64,000 nt of DNA from an uncultured Dehalococcoidia bacterium. GTDB taxonomy: Bacteria; Chloroflexota; Dehalococcoidia; Lucifugimonadales; Lucifugimonadaceae. A program made the translations under genes and the position numbers. The notes beneath the pieces are model-generated. The model saw only the letters and a list, made by a program, of their open reading frames with translations, was not told the origin of the DNA and did no database searches. This document shows, piece by piece, positions 53,538-62,606 of the stretch (position 1 is the stretch's first letter; each line of letters starts with the position of its first letter). The stretch lies in contig OX638325.1 in the NCBI GenBank assembly GCA_951812795.1, positions 2,318,277-2,382,276 on the forward strand, read 5' to 3'.

Positions 53538-55283
53538 TCATCGGCGCCGTCGTCGGATGATGACATGCCGGTTCGGTTCGTGTCCGGTGCTCGCAGACCC
53601 GACGTTGTAGCGTGCGGCGAGGGCGTGCTGGAGTCGTCGAATGTGGGAGGACTGCGCAGAAAGATTGATTTTGCGGTCGCCGCTGAGAACTCGTTCGACT
53701 GCGCGTTCGGCCTCTTCGAGAGCCTCATCGACGAGGAGTTCGTCGTCAGAGTGCGATCCGTTTCCGTTGGCTGTGCTTGCGCGACCGACTTCAAAGCGAT
53801 TCAGGAATTGTTCGATCTGCTCGCGGGTTCCGCGTCGCAGGACGTAGACGGGTACGCCATCACGTTCGGCTCGTTTGACCGCCGGAGGACGTCGGCCGTA
53901 GTGGAGTTTGGTAGTGACTAGGACGTCGGCCTCGGCAGCGGACTCGGACAGCATCACCGGGACGCCCATGGCTCGAATGCCGGACCTGAGTGCGTCACGG
54001 GGAACTCCGAAAGGATGGACACGTATCGGAGGTGGTTCCGGCATGCCTTCTTCTCTTGTGATGGTCTCGGCGGGTTCAATTGGCCTGCCATTTGCGTTGG
54101 GATTTTCGGTGTCGGGGTCATATGAACGCCGCGGTGAGCGGATGGCATTTAGATCGAACGCGGCGGTTTCGAATCCATCTTCGGAATCCATCGCGTCTTC
54201 GACTTGAGTGTCGACGCTGCCGTCCTCGTTGAGCCTTCGCATCTCGAGAGGAAGTTGGAGTCCGCGTAGCATGCGATCGACCGCTCTTCCGACATCGTTG
54301 TGAACGCCGACGTAGTTTCGTTCGCGCATCTCGACGACAACGTCGAAGGTCGGCATGTGTTTGCGTTCCAAGACCGTCTTCTGGGTTCGCCTGCGGCGCG
54401 CCTCGATGTCGCCGAGTGTTACAGCTTGTGTCCCGCCGACGAGGTCGGAGAGGGTTGGGTTAGTGATGACGTTGCCGAGAGTGTTGCCGTGAGCGGTGGC
54501 GACGAGCTGCACGCCGCGTTCGGCGATGGTTCGAGCGGCGAGGGCCTCGAGCTCGGTTCCGATCTCGTCGATGACGACAACTTCGGGCATGTGGTTTTCG
54601 ACCGCTTCGATCATGGTGCGGTGCTGGAGTTCAGTGTTGGGGACTTGCATTCGGCGCGCCCGCCCGATAGCCGGGTGCGCAACAGCACCGTCGCCACCGA
54701 TCTCGTTGGAAGTGTCAACGATCACCACTCGTCGAGACGCATCGTCGGCGAGTACGCGGGCAACTTCTCGGAGTATTGTGGTTTTACCGATGCCTGGGCG
54801 ACCGAGGATCAACACGCTGCGGCCGGTCTGTATGAGGTCTTGAATTAGCCGAACGCTTCCGAAGACCGCGCGTCCGACGCGACATGTCAATCCGACGGGA
54901 TTGCCTTCGCGGTCGCGGATCGCGGAGAAGCGATGAAGTGTGCGCTCGATCCCGGCGCGGTTGTCGTCGCCGAAACGGCCCAGTCCGGCGATGACCGTGT
55001 CGATGTCCCAACGCGTGACTTCCTTGTCGTTAAGGGCTACGGAGCCATCGACGAATCGTGCTTCCGGGACACGTCCGAGGTCGATGATCACTTCGAGTAG
55101 GCCGGAAACTTCACGATCGCCATCAATGGTTCCGTCGAGACCTTCGCGAACGTTTGGCGGCAAGACGTTTAAAAACGCGCCGATATCGTCGACTACGTGT
55201 TGTTGGTTGAGTTGTGAGGTTGTGTTCAGAATCCCGTCAGGGTTATTTTCGAGAGCTATTTGATTAACGCTGTTTTGCATCAT
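53538..55283 (-). CDS. R3H-domain AAA ATPase (Ycf45/SpoIIIAA-like)
   Basis: About 581 residues. An N-terminal segment with FLNVLPPNVREGL precedes a RecA/secretion-type ATPase: Walker A GRPGIGKTTILRE, Walker B VVVIDEIGTELEA, and LVATAHGNTLGNVITNP. The C-terminus is an R3H single-strand nucleic-acid-binding domain (SSHIRRLQHALAARYNVGSAS then EPNRHVII). Related genes occur in plastids (ycf45) and many bacteria without an assigned role. Two ATGs stand in tandem at 55283 and 55280. It is cotranscribed with tmk. Confidence 0.9.
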   Translation of the reverse strand: MMQNSVNQIALENNPDGILNTTSQLNQQHVVDDIGAFLNVLPPNVREGLDGTIDGDREVSGLLEVIIDLGRVPEARFVDGSVALNDKEVTRWDIDTVIAGLGRFGDDNRAGIERTLHRFSAIRDREGNPVGLTCRVGRAVFGSVRLIQDLIQTGRSVLILGRPGIGKTTILREVARVLADDASRRVVIVDTSNEIGGDGAVAHPAIGRARRMQVPNTELQHRTMIEAVENHMPEVVVIDEIGTELEALAARTIAERGVQLVATAHGNTLGNVITNPTLSDLVGGTQAVTLGDIEARRRRTQKTVLERKHMPTFDVVVEMRERNYVGVHNDVGRAVDRMLRGLQLPLEMRRLNEDGSVDTQVEDAMDSEDGFETAAFDLNAIRSPRRSYDPDTENPNANGRPIEPAETITREEGMPEPPPIRVHPFGVPRDALRSGIRAMGVPVMLSESAAEADVLVTTKLHYGRRPPAVKRAERDGVPVYVLRRGTREQIEQFLNRFEVGRASTANGNGSHSDDELLVDEALEEAERAVERVLSGDRKINLSAQSSHIRRLQHALAARYNVGSASTGHEPNRHVIIRRRRR

Positions 55284-55409
55284 GATACGCGTATGTGCGC
55301 CAAGGCGATTGTCAACGGCTCTCGTTCGCCGTGTAATCGTGCGCATTGCTGGGAAAGTCTAACCAACGTGCAACGAGTTGATCGGAGTCAGGGTGCCGTG
55401 AAACCGAGT

Positions 55410-56441
55410 TCATTGGGCGGAAGCGATGAGAGCGGCAACATCGGCGGTTCGGCTGGAATATCCCCATTCATTATCGTACCATCCCACAACCTTGACGAAC
55501 GTTCCAGAACCGTCGTCCTCGTCGGATATTACAGCGGTCGAGAGCGCGTCGATGGTGCAGGAGTGTGGATCTCCGATGTAGTCGGCGGAGACCAATGGCT
55601 CGTCGGAGACTTGGATTACGCCATTCAAAGCCCCGGCCTGACTTTCCCGGAACGCTTCGTTCACTTCCTCCGCGGTAGCGGGTTTTGACAGCCGAGCGGT
55701 CAGGTCAGTGACGGATCCGGTGATGACTGGTACGCGGTATGCCATGCCGTCGATCTTTCCGGCGAGTTCGGGAATCGCAAGGGTTACAGCTTTAGCGGCG
55801 CCGGTAGTGGTCGGGATAATGCTATTCGCAGCGGCGCGGGCACGACGGAGGTCGCTGTGGACCTGATCCAAAATGTTTTGATCGTTGGTGTAAGCGTGGA
55901 TCGTCGACATCAAGGCGCGTTCAATTCCGAATGCGTCGTTGAGAACCTTCGCCATCGGAGCGACGCAGTTAGTCGTGCACGAGGCGTTGGAGATGACGTT
56001 ATGCTGGGACGGGTCGTAATCGCCGTCGTTTACGCCGAGAACGATCGTGATGTCCTCGTTGGATGCCGGCGCTGAGATGATGACTTTTTTGACGCTGTCG
56101 GAGAGATGCGCGGAGGCCTGGGCGGCGTCGGTGAAGAATCCGGTGGATTCGATGACGATCTCGACACCCGCGTCGTCCCACGGAATGTTCGCTGGGTCGC
56201 GTTCGGAGAAGACAGTGATTTTGTCTCCGTTTATCGTGAGCGAACCATCGCCTATCTCAACATCGCCGTCGTAACGCCCATAGGTGGAGTCGTACTTGAG
56301 GAGATGGGCTTGTTGTGCTGGGCTGGCAAGGTCGTTTACTGCGACTACTTGCAACTTATCAGACTGTCGCTGGTTGATGGTACGGAAGACTTGCCGACCA
56401 ATTCTGCCGAAGCCGTTGATGCCGATCTTGGTTCTGCTCAT
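55410..56441 (-). CDS. gap: Glyceraldehyde-3-phosphate dehydrogenase
   Basis: A 343-residue GAPDH of glycolysis and gluconeogenesis. The NAD site is INGFGRIGRQVFR; the catalytic Cys is in SNASCTTNC with His in HAYTNDQ; DLRRARAAANSIIPTTTGAAK is the phosphate-binding stretch; it ends with GWYDNEWGYSSR. Enolase lies upstream on the same strand, about 110 bases away, so the two may be cotranscribed. Confidence 0.97.
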   Translation of the reverse strand: MSRTKIGINGFGRIGRQVFRTINQRQSDKLQVVAVNDLASPAQQAHLLKYDSTYGRYDGDVEIGDGSLTINGDKITVFSERDPANIPWDDAGVEIVIESTGFFTDAAQASAHLSDSVKKVIISAPASNEDITIVLGVNDGDYDPSQHNVISNASCTTNCVAPMAKVLNDAFGIERALMSTIHAYTNDQNILDQVHSDLRRARAAANSIIPTTTGAAKAVTLAIPELAGKIDGMAYRVPVITGSVTDLTARLSKPATAEEVNEAFRESQAGALNGVIQVSDEPLVSADYIGDPHSCTIDALSTAVISDEDDGSGTFVKVVGWYDNEWGYSSRTADVAALIASAQ

Positions 56442-56551
56442 GTTGTGACTTATGGATCTCCTAATGAGGGTTGAGCCTCTTCTTTGTGTGGATCAGCGAA
56501 TGACTAATTGGCAGATTACACCGCACCGCGTATCGGCGCATGTGTGTTTTG

Positions 56552-57844
56552 CTATTTGATTACGCTCATTCCGGCGTAGCGGCCTTGGTCTCCGGCCCAA
56601 TCTTCAATCCGGAGAAGGCGGTTGTACTTGGCGACTCGCTCGCTGCGTGCGGGTGCTCCAGATTTGATTTGGCCGCATCCGGAACCAACGGCAATGTCGG
56701 CTATTGTGGTGTCTTCGGTTTCACCCGAGCGATGGCTGACGACGACGCCGAAGTTCGATTTCCGGGCGCGCCGGATCGTGTCGAGCGTTTCGGTGACGGT
56801 TCCGACCTGATTTGGCTTGATGAGAATTGCGTTTCCGGCCTTCTCTTTGATGCCGCGTTCGAGAAAGGCGGTTTGGGTCACGAAGAGGTCATCGCCGACG
56901 AGTTGCACACGTTCGCCGATTTTGTCGGTGATGATTTGCCAACCTTTCCAGTCGTTTTCGGCGAGGCCGTCCTCGATGCTGCAGATCGGGTATTCGGCGC
57001 AGAAAGCGTCGTATTCTTCGGCCATCATTTCTGCGGTGAGGCGGAGTCCTTCGCGCTTCATGCTGTAGCGCTGAACCTCTGGCACGTAGAATTCGCTCGC
57101 CGCCGGGTCCAGAGCGATGAAAATCTCCTCGCCGGGCAAATATCCAGCGGATTCGATTGCGTGAGTGACGTAACCGAGTGCCTGGCGGTTGGTCAGCCCG
57201 ACCGGGGCGTAACCGCCCTCGAAACCGACGGATGTTGAAAGACCCTCGTCTTGAAGGAGTCTTCCAAGCGATTGGTAAATCTCGGAACCCGCACGGAGTG
57301 CTTCCGACAACGATTCGACGCCAGCTGGCATGACCATGAATTCTTGAAACTCGGTTGAACCCGCAGCGTGTGCCCCGCCGTTGAAAATGTTCAGCATCGG
57401 CACCGGGAGGATGTACCGTTCGCGATTACCGATATGGTCTGCAACGAGGTCGTAGAGCCATTCGCCTTGGCTGCGGCTCGCTGCTCGCAGGATTGCCATC
57501 GAGATGGCAAGGAGAGCGTTGGCGCCGTATCGAGACTTGTTGCTGGTACCGTCGGCGTTGATCATCGCCTCGTCGACAGCGCGTTGGTCGTTGGCGTCCA
57601 AGCCGATGACCACGTCGTTCAACGGACCGTTAATGTTGGCGATGGCTTGGAGAACGCCTTTTCCGTTGAAGCGTTTCAGATCGCCGTCGCGCAGTTCCCA
57701 AGCCTCGTTCTCGCCGGTGCTAGCACCAGACGGGACTGACGCACCGTTTCGAGTACCGTCTTCGAGCAAAACTTCGGCGTAAACCGTAGGGTTGCCACGC
57801 GAGTCGAGTATCTCTTTACCTTTGACGAATTTGATATTGCTCAT
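56552..57844 (-). CDS. eno: Enolase
   Basis: A 430-residue phosphopyruvate hydratase. Marks are EILDSRGNPTVYAEV, SGASTGENEAWELRD, the metal and base motifs SIEDGLAENDWKGW, GDDLFVTQ, LIKPNQVGTVTET and SHRSGETEDTTIADI. ATG 57844 (MSNIKFVKG) is chosen over an ATG nine bases earlier by family length. It precedes gap on the same strand. Confidence 0.97.
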   Translation of the reverse strand: MSNIKFVKGKEILDSRGNPTVYAEVLLEDGTRNGASVPSGASTGENEAWELRDGDLKRFNGKGVLQAIANINGPLNDVVIGLDANDQRAVDEAMINADGTSNKSRYGANALLAISMAILRAASRSQGEWLYDLVADHIGNRERYILPVPMLNIFNGGAHAAGSTEFQEFMVMPAGVESLSEALRAGSEIYQSLGRLLQDEGLSTSVGFEGGYAPVGLTNRQALGYVTHAIESAGYLPGEEIFIALDPAASEFYVPEVQRYSMKREGLRLTAEMMAEEYDAFCAEYPICSIEDGLAENDWKGWQIITDKIGERVQLVGDDLFVTQTAFLERGIKEKAGNAILIKPNQVGTVTETLDTIRRARKSNFGVVVSHRSGETEDTTIADIAVGSGCGQIKSGAPARSERVAKYNRLLRIEDWAGDQGRYAGMSVIK

Positions 57845-57920
57845 GCTGAACAAGTTTGCAATAAAAACGTGCGAATCTGTTAACGCGTCGCTGCCCGCGT
57901 CAGAAATGACCGGTATTGAA

Positions 57921-58490
57921 TTACTGTCGCCGTTGGGTGGTGAGTTTGATCGCCAAAGTCACGGCTTCCGCGGCGTCGCGGGCGTACGAAACTTCCGAGT
58001 ACTGTGCTTGACCGTTGTCGTTTCGGAGATTGACTTCCCAACCTTGCAATGCAACAACCGGTACTCCGGCCATCATTGCGAAGCTGAGTTCATTGGATGT
58101 TCCCCATTTGCCCGGCAATGCAATTACCGCATCGCTGGCGTTGGCTACCAGGACGTTTCGGACGAATCCTAAAGGAGTTGGTATGGCGTAATCGATGTAG
58201 GAATTGGCTTCGTTTCGGTCGGTTGTAGAGAGGATGCCGATGGTGGTCCCGCCAGCGGATTTGGCACCCTTTGCGGCGCGCTCCATGGTCCCTCCCATCC
58301 CGCCGTTGACGAGGATGCAGTCGTTCAAGGCGACGAGACGTCCAATTTCTTCGGCTATTTCGAGACCTTCGGGAGTGGTGTGATCCCGATCACCGCCGAT
58401 CACGGAGATGTAGATGGGGTGTTGGGAAGTCGAAGGCATGGAGTTGTCAAACAGTCTAATGAAATGAGATCCGGCATTTTCGCCGGTCAT
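57921..58490 (-). CDS. LOG-like/TIGR00725-type Rossmann protein
   Basis: A 189-residue protein related to the lysine-decarboxylase-like (LOG) family. Visible are ISVIGGDRDHTTPEG, ILVNGGMGGTMERAAKGAKS in place of the usual GGxxGlM motif, and ALPGKWGTSNELSFAM, matching PGGxGTxxE with Lys for the second Gly. Nucleotide 5'-monophosphate hydrolysis is the known LOG reaction; it is not certain here. The start ATG overlaps the rph stop (ATGA), so it is translated together with RNase PH. Confidence 0.83.
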   Translation of the reverse strand: MTGENAGSHFIRLFDNSMPSTSQHPIYISVIGGDRDHTTPEGLEIAEEIGRLVALNDCILVNGGMGGTMERAAKGAKSAGGTTIGILSTTDRNEANSYIDYAIPTPLGFVRNVLVANASDAVIALPGKWGTSNELSFAMMAGVPVVALQGWEVNLRNDNGQAQYSEVSYARDAAEAVTLAIKLTTQRRQ

Positions 58491-59230
58491 GTGACCGATT
58501 CAGCGCCCCTGACTAGGGCGTCGCTTTGTTCCCTTTTCATTGAATCACAACCAATCCGAGCGAGATCGAGCAGCTCTTGCAATTGGGCTGCAGTAAATGG
58601 CGCTGCTTCGGCGGTTCCTTGAATTTCGACGTAATCGCCTGAGCCGGTCATCACGACGTTCATATCGACCTCGGCGTGCGCGTCTTCTTCGTAGGGGAGA
58701 TCTAGGACGCATCGGCCGTCTACGATGCCGACAGAGATGGCTGCGACGCTGTCGATGAGGACGTGGTTGTCTTCGCCGCGATTATGTTGCAACGATTTGA
58801 TCGCTTGCTCGAGCGCAACGTAACCGCCGGTGATAGATGCTGTCCTCGTACCACCGTCGGCGCGCAGTACATCGCAGTCGATGGTGACGGAGCATTCGCC
58901 TAAAGCCGCCATGTCGGTGATGGCTCGGAGCGATCGACCGATCAGGCGTTCGATCTCGCGACTGCGGCCGCTGGTTGACGCTCGCCGCCGATCAATGCGT
59001 TGGTCGGTCGAACGCGGCAACATACCATATTCGGCGGTGACCCAACCCGTGCCGCGACCACGCATCCAACGGGGGACGTCTAAATCGACAGTGGCGGTGC
59101 AGATCACGTGGGTGTCGCCGAGTTTAACGAGAGCTGACCCCTCGGCGTTCGGCATGAAACCAGGTTCGATCGTAATTGGGCGGCATTCGTTGATGGCGCG
59201 ACCATCAAATCGATTGATTTCGGATGACAT
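58487..59230 (-). CDS. rph: Ribonuclease PH
   Basis: A 247-residue phosphorolytic exoribonuclease that trims tRNA 3' ends. Marks are RPITIEPGFMPNAEGSALV, GWVTAEYGMLPRSTDQR, GRSREIERLIGRSLRA, TIDCDVLRADGGTRTASI and DLPYEEDAHAEVDMN. Its stop overlaps the start of the LOG-like gene. Confidence 0.96.
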   Translation of the reverse strand: MSSEINRFDGRAINECRPITIEPGFMPNAEGSALVKLGDTHVICTATVDLDVPRWMRGRGTGWVTAEYGMLPRSTDQRIDRRRASTSGRSREIERLIGRSLRAITDMAALGECSVTIDCDVLRADGGTRTASITGGYVALEQAIKSLQHNRGEDNHVLIDSVAAISVGIVDGRCVLDLPYEEDAHAEVDMNVVMTGSGDYVEIQGTAEAAPFTAAQLQELLDLARIGCDSMKREQSDALVRGAESVT

Positions 59231-59263
59231 TCCGAAATTCTAACTACTGAGCGCTTACGGGTT

Positions 59264-59385
59264 CTGTGCACAACTACCGTCATTCCGGCGAAAGCCGGAA
59301 TCCAGAGAGGCTGGGCGACGGAGCGCAAGGCGAAACTCCACGTCTAAACCCCCTTGAGTTCCCCCTCGGGCATCGAGGAGGAGGG
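59264..59385. repeat. Composite palindromic element, same ends as the cobT insertion
   Basis: GTGCACAACTACCGTCATTCC, palindrome 59282-59301, GGCGACGGAGCGCAAGGCG, then AACCCCCTTGAGTTCCCCCT and CTCGGGCATCGAGG. Order and ends match 43107-43235, and its outer parts match the element inside cobT. Confidence 0.85.
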
Positions 59386-59473
59386 TGGTGCAGAGAACCC
59401 TTCCGCGATGTTTTTGCATAATCGTGGCATCGGGCTTCGATGAGAAGGACTTGGAGTTAAAGGACGATTCACG

Positions 59474-60394
59474 ATGAAGATCGCCGTAATGGGCGCTGGT
59501 GCTGTGGGTGCTTACTATGGCGGCGCATTGGCTAGGCAAGGCGCGGAGGTTGTGTTGATCGCGCGGGGCCAGCACGCTGAGGCGATGCGCGTTAGCGGTT
59601 TGCGAGTGGAATCGTTCTGGGGCGACTACGTGGTGCATCCGGCAGTGGCACTCACGCCGGATGAAGCGGGAGTCGCAGACGTTGTGCTTCATTGCGTCAA
59701 ACTTTATTCAAACTCGGACACGATACCGGAGATGCATCCATTGGTCGGCGATGGAACGGTTATTCTGACGGTTCAAAATGGCATCACGGGCGGGAAGGCG
59801 CTGGCGCAGCAGTTTGGATGGGAACGAGTGTTGGAAGGTGCGACGTATATTGAGACCTCGATTGCGGCGCCCGGGCATATCGTTCAGACGGGTAGTGCCG
59901 CTCGGATTGAGTTCGGTGAACGCGATGGTTCGATTACCGAACGCGTTGAGATGTTGCGGGATGTGCTTTCAGTCCCCGGTGTCCAAGTGGAAGTCAGATC
60001 CGATATTCGAGCAGCATTGTGGTCGAAAATGGTCGCTATCGGTGCGCTAGGCACGATTGTTACGGCGGCGCGGTCGTCGTTGTCGGAAGTGTTGGTGATG
60101 GAAGAAGGATTGAACACCATTCGAACCGTTATGGAGGAGATTGTTGCGAGCGGGAAGGCCAATGGGGTCAAATTCCCGAACGGGATAGTGGACACCAAGT
60201 TGGCGGATGCTGTCGCTGAGGCCGACGAATTTGAGTCATCGTTGCAATCCGATTTCAATCGCGGCGGCAAACTGGAGTTGGACGACATCTTGGGTGCAGC
60301 GGTCCGATTAGGGCGTGAGGCCGGTATACCGATGCCCGCAAGCTCCGCAATGGTGTTAACGTTGCAGAAGTTCAAGGGCGGGTCACCGAGTTGA
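59474..60394 (+). CDS. panE: 2-dehydropantoate 2-reductase family protein
   Basis: A 306-residue NADPH-dependent reductase of the ApbA/PanE family, which makes pantoate for coenzyme A. The NADP site is VMGAGAVGAYYGGALARQG, catalytic Lys is probably in LWSKMVAIGALGT, and SSLQSDFNRGGKLELDDILG matches the family C-terminus (S-x-x-D...G...E). Many paralogs act on other 2-keto acids, so the substrate is likely rather than sure. Confidence 0.85.
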   Translation: MKIAVMGAGAVGAYYGGALARQGAEVVLIARGQHAEAMRVSGLRVESFWGDYVVHPAVALTPDEAGVADVVLHCVKLYSNSDTIPEMHPLVGDGTVILTVQNGITGGKALAQQFGWERVLEGATYIETSIAAPGHIVQTGSAARIEFGERDGSITERVEMLRDVLSVPGVQVEVRSDIRAALWSKMVAIGALGTIVTAARSSLSEVLVMEEGLNTIRTVMEEIVASGKANGVKFPNGIVDTKLADAVAEADEFESSLQSDFNRGGKLELDDILGAAVRLGREAGIPMPASSAMVLTLQKFKGGSPS

Positions 60395-60630
60395 AACCAA
60401 TGACGGTTGACAGGTGAATTGCAATGGTTGCCGGTGTCGCGTTTCTGTTGTTAGGCGAGTGATTTGCAATCTGGTTTATGATTGCGGATTAATTGCAAAC
60501 GTGGGTTAACGCGTCAGCAAAATCGAGGTGTCTAGGGCGGTTGCGTACATGGAGCTTTCATAGCACCCACGCAACACTGTTTCCCAAGGCGATTGCGAGT
60601 TTGGCTGGCACGGAAAGGAGAAGCGAGTAA

Positions 60631-62604
60631 ATGGCGGCATTGGCATCGTCTCAGATTAGGAATATCGTTCTAGCGGCACACAGCGGAGCCGGCAAGACGA
60701 CGCTGTCCGACGCCATGTACTACAAGACAGGCGCGGTCAACCGTAGGGGCCGTGTCGACGACCAAACTAGCTTGTCCGACTACGAGCCCGAAGAACAGGA
60801 GCGTGGCTCCAGCGTCCAACTTGCGATCCTGCCGTGCGAGTGGCGGGGACACAAGATCAACGTGCTGGACACGCCGGGCTACCCCGATTTCAGAGGCGAC
60901 ATGCTGTCGGCCATGCGCGTCGCAGATGCTGCAATTCTTCTTATATCAGCTCCGTCAGGCATCGAGGTTGGCTCGATTCAGGCTTGGCAGGCCGCCGAGG
61001 ATGCAAAGCTGCCTAGGGCGATCGTAGTCAATAAGCTAGATCGGCCGGAGACGGATTTTGACGAGGTCGTGGCCACAATCCAGGGTGTTTGGGGACGAAT
61101 GTGTGTTCCTGTGCAAGCGCCAGAGGGAAGCGGTGATGGGTTGACCGGGATCACGGATCTGTTGGTAGGCAACGTTGAAGACATGCCGGAGGAGTTGGTC
61201 GAGGCGATAGCTGAGTCGGACGACGATCTTATGATGATGTACCTCGAGGGCGAGGAGTTGAGCGTCGGAGATCTGCAAAACGGACTTAAGGCCGCGATCA
61301 GATCCGGCGGGATCGTCCCGATCTTCGCCGCGGCAGCCGACCAAGAGATTGGCGTCGAACAATTGATGGACGCGGCGATCGACCTATTCCCCGCGCCGGA
61401 TGAAGATTTTCCGGAGGGTGTAACCGAGAACACGCCGGCTAATCTGATTTTCAAGACCTCGGCGGATCCGTTTGTCGGCAAGGTTTCCTACCTCCGGGTA
61501 TACGGAGAAGCATTGAACCCGAACTCCCAACTTGTGACGGGTGCCAAAGGCGACGCCGAACGCGTCGCTCAGGTTTACGCCCCGGTGGGCAAAGAGTTGA
61601 ATGTTGTCGACACCGCGGTCCGCGGCGATATTGCAGCGGTGACCAAGCTGCAAGAGGCGGCGACGTACGACACCCTCTGTTCGCGTGACATTATGGTGGA
61701 GTTAGAGGGCGTCGAATTGCCGGCACCCATTTTCGCCCTGGCTGTCAGCCCCGAATCGCAGTCAGATTTGGACAAGATGGCATCGTCGTTAACTCGGATC
61801 ACCGAGGAAGACCCGACGTTGCATCTGGAGCGCAATGCCGAAACCGGCGAGTTGGTGTTGCATGGTCTCGGTGACATCCACGTTGAGATGGCGATTCAGC
61901 GAATTGCGCGCAAGTTCGAGGTTTCGCTAACCACCTCGTTGCCCAAGATCGCATACCGAGAGACCATCATGTCCAACGCGGACGTTGATTACAAACACAA
62001 GAAGCAGTCCGGTGGCAGTGGCCAGTACGGCCACGTCCTGATGCGTGTCGCACCAGCGGGTTCGGATGCTGGCATCACGTTCTCCAGCAAAGTGGTGGGT
62101 GGCAATGTGCCTCGTGAGTACATTCCTTCAGTGGAAAAAGGTGTTCGCAACGCGGCTTCGCAAGGCGTGCTGGCAGGATTCCCGGTAGTCGGCATCGACG
62201 TCGAATTGTACGACGGAAGTTCTCACTCGGTTGACTCATCGGGTGTCGCTTTCGAGATCGCCGGTAGCATGGGTTTCAAGCAGGCGATGCGCGATGCACG
62301 TCCGCAATTGTTGGAGCCGGTCCTAAAGGTCGATGTCATGGTTCCTGACGAAACCGCGGGCGATGTGATGGGAGACCTCAACCGCAAACGTGCCCGGATC
62401 AGCGGCATGGAGCCGTTGGGTAATGGATTCACGATCGTGAACGCCGAGGCACCGATATCGACGATGCAAAGGTACGCTGCGGACTTGCGCTCATTGACAC
62501 AGGCGCGCGGAACCTTCAGCGTGGAGATCGATCACTACGAAGCGGTACCTCCGCAAGATACCGACCGAGTGATCGCCCAGTACTCGGACGATAACCGCCG
62601 TTAG
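60631..62604 (+). CDS. EF-G-like translational GTPase (EF-G paralog)
   Basis: A 657-residue GTPase with the five-domain EF-G layout. G1 is AAHSGAGKTTLSDAM, G3 DTPGYPDF, G4 VNKLDRPE; the switch I region reads ERGSSVQ in place of RGITI, which marks the EF-G-like group rather than the main elongation factor. The C-terminal domains keep HKKQSGGSGQYGHV and ISGMEPLGNGF. Some members help in ribosome recycling or stress. The 236-base gap upstream has TTGCAA repeats (60468, 60494) but no sure promoter. Confidence 0.88.
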   Translation: MAALASSQIRNIVLAAHSGAGKTTLSDAMYYKTGAVNRRGRVDDQTSLSDYEPEEQERGSSVQLAILPCEWRGHKINVLDTPGYPDFRGDMLSAMRVADAAILLISAPSGIEVGSIQAWQAAEDAKLPRAIVVNKLDRPETDFDEVVATIQGVWGRMCVPVQAPEGSGDGLTGITDLLVGNVEDMPEELVEAIAESDDDLMMMYLEGEELSVGDLQNGLKAAIRSGGIVPIFAAAADQEIGVEQLMDAAIDLFPAPDEDFPEGVTENTPANLIFKTSADPFVGKVSYLRVYGEALNPNSQLVTGAKGDAERVAQVYAPVGKELNVVDTAVRGDIAAVTKLQEAATYDTLCSRDIMVELEGVELPAPIFALAVSPESQSDLDKMASSLTRITEEDPTLHLERNAETGELVLHGLGDIHVEMAIQRIARKFEVSLTTSLPKIAYRETIMSNADVDYKHKKQSGGSGQYGHVLMRVAPAGSDAGITFSSKVVGGNVPREYIPSVEKGVRNAASQGVLAGFPVVGIDVELYDGSSHSVDSSGVAFEIAGSMGFKQAMRDARPQLLEPVLKVDVMVPDETAGDVMGDLNRKRARISGMEPLGNGFTIVNAEAPISTMQRYAADLRSLTQARGTFSVEIDHYEAVPPQDTDRVIAQYSDDNRR

Positions 62605-62606
62605 CC

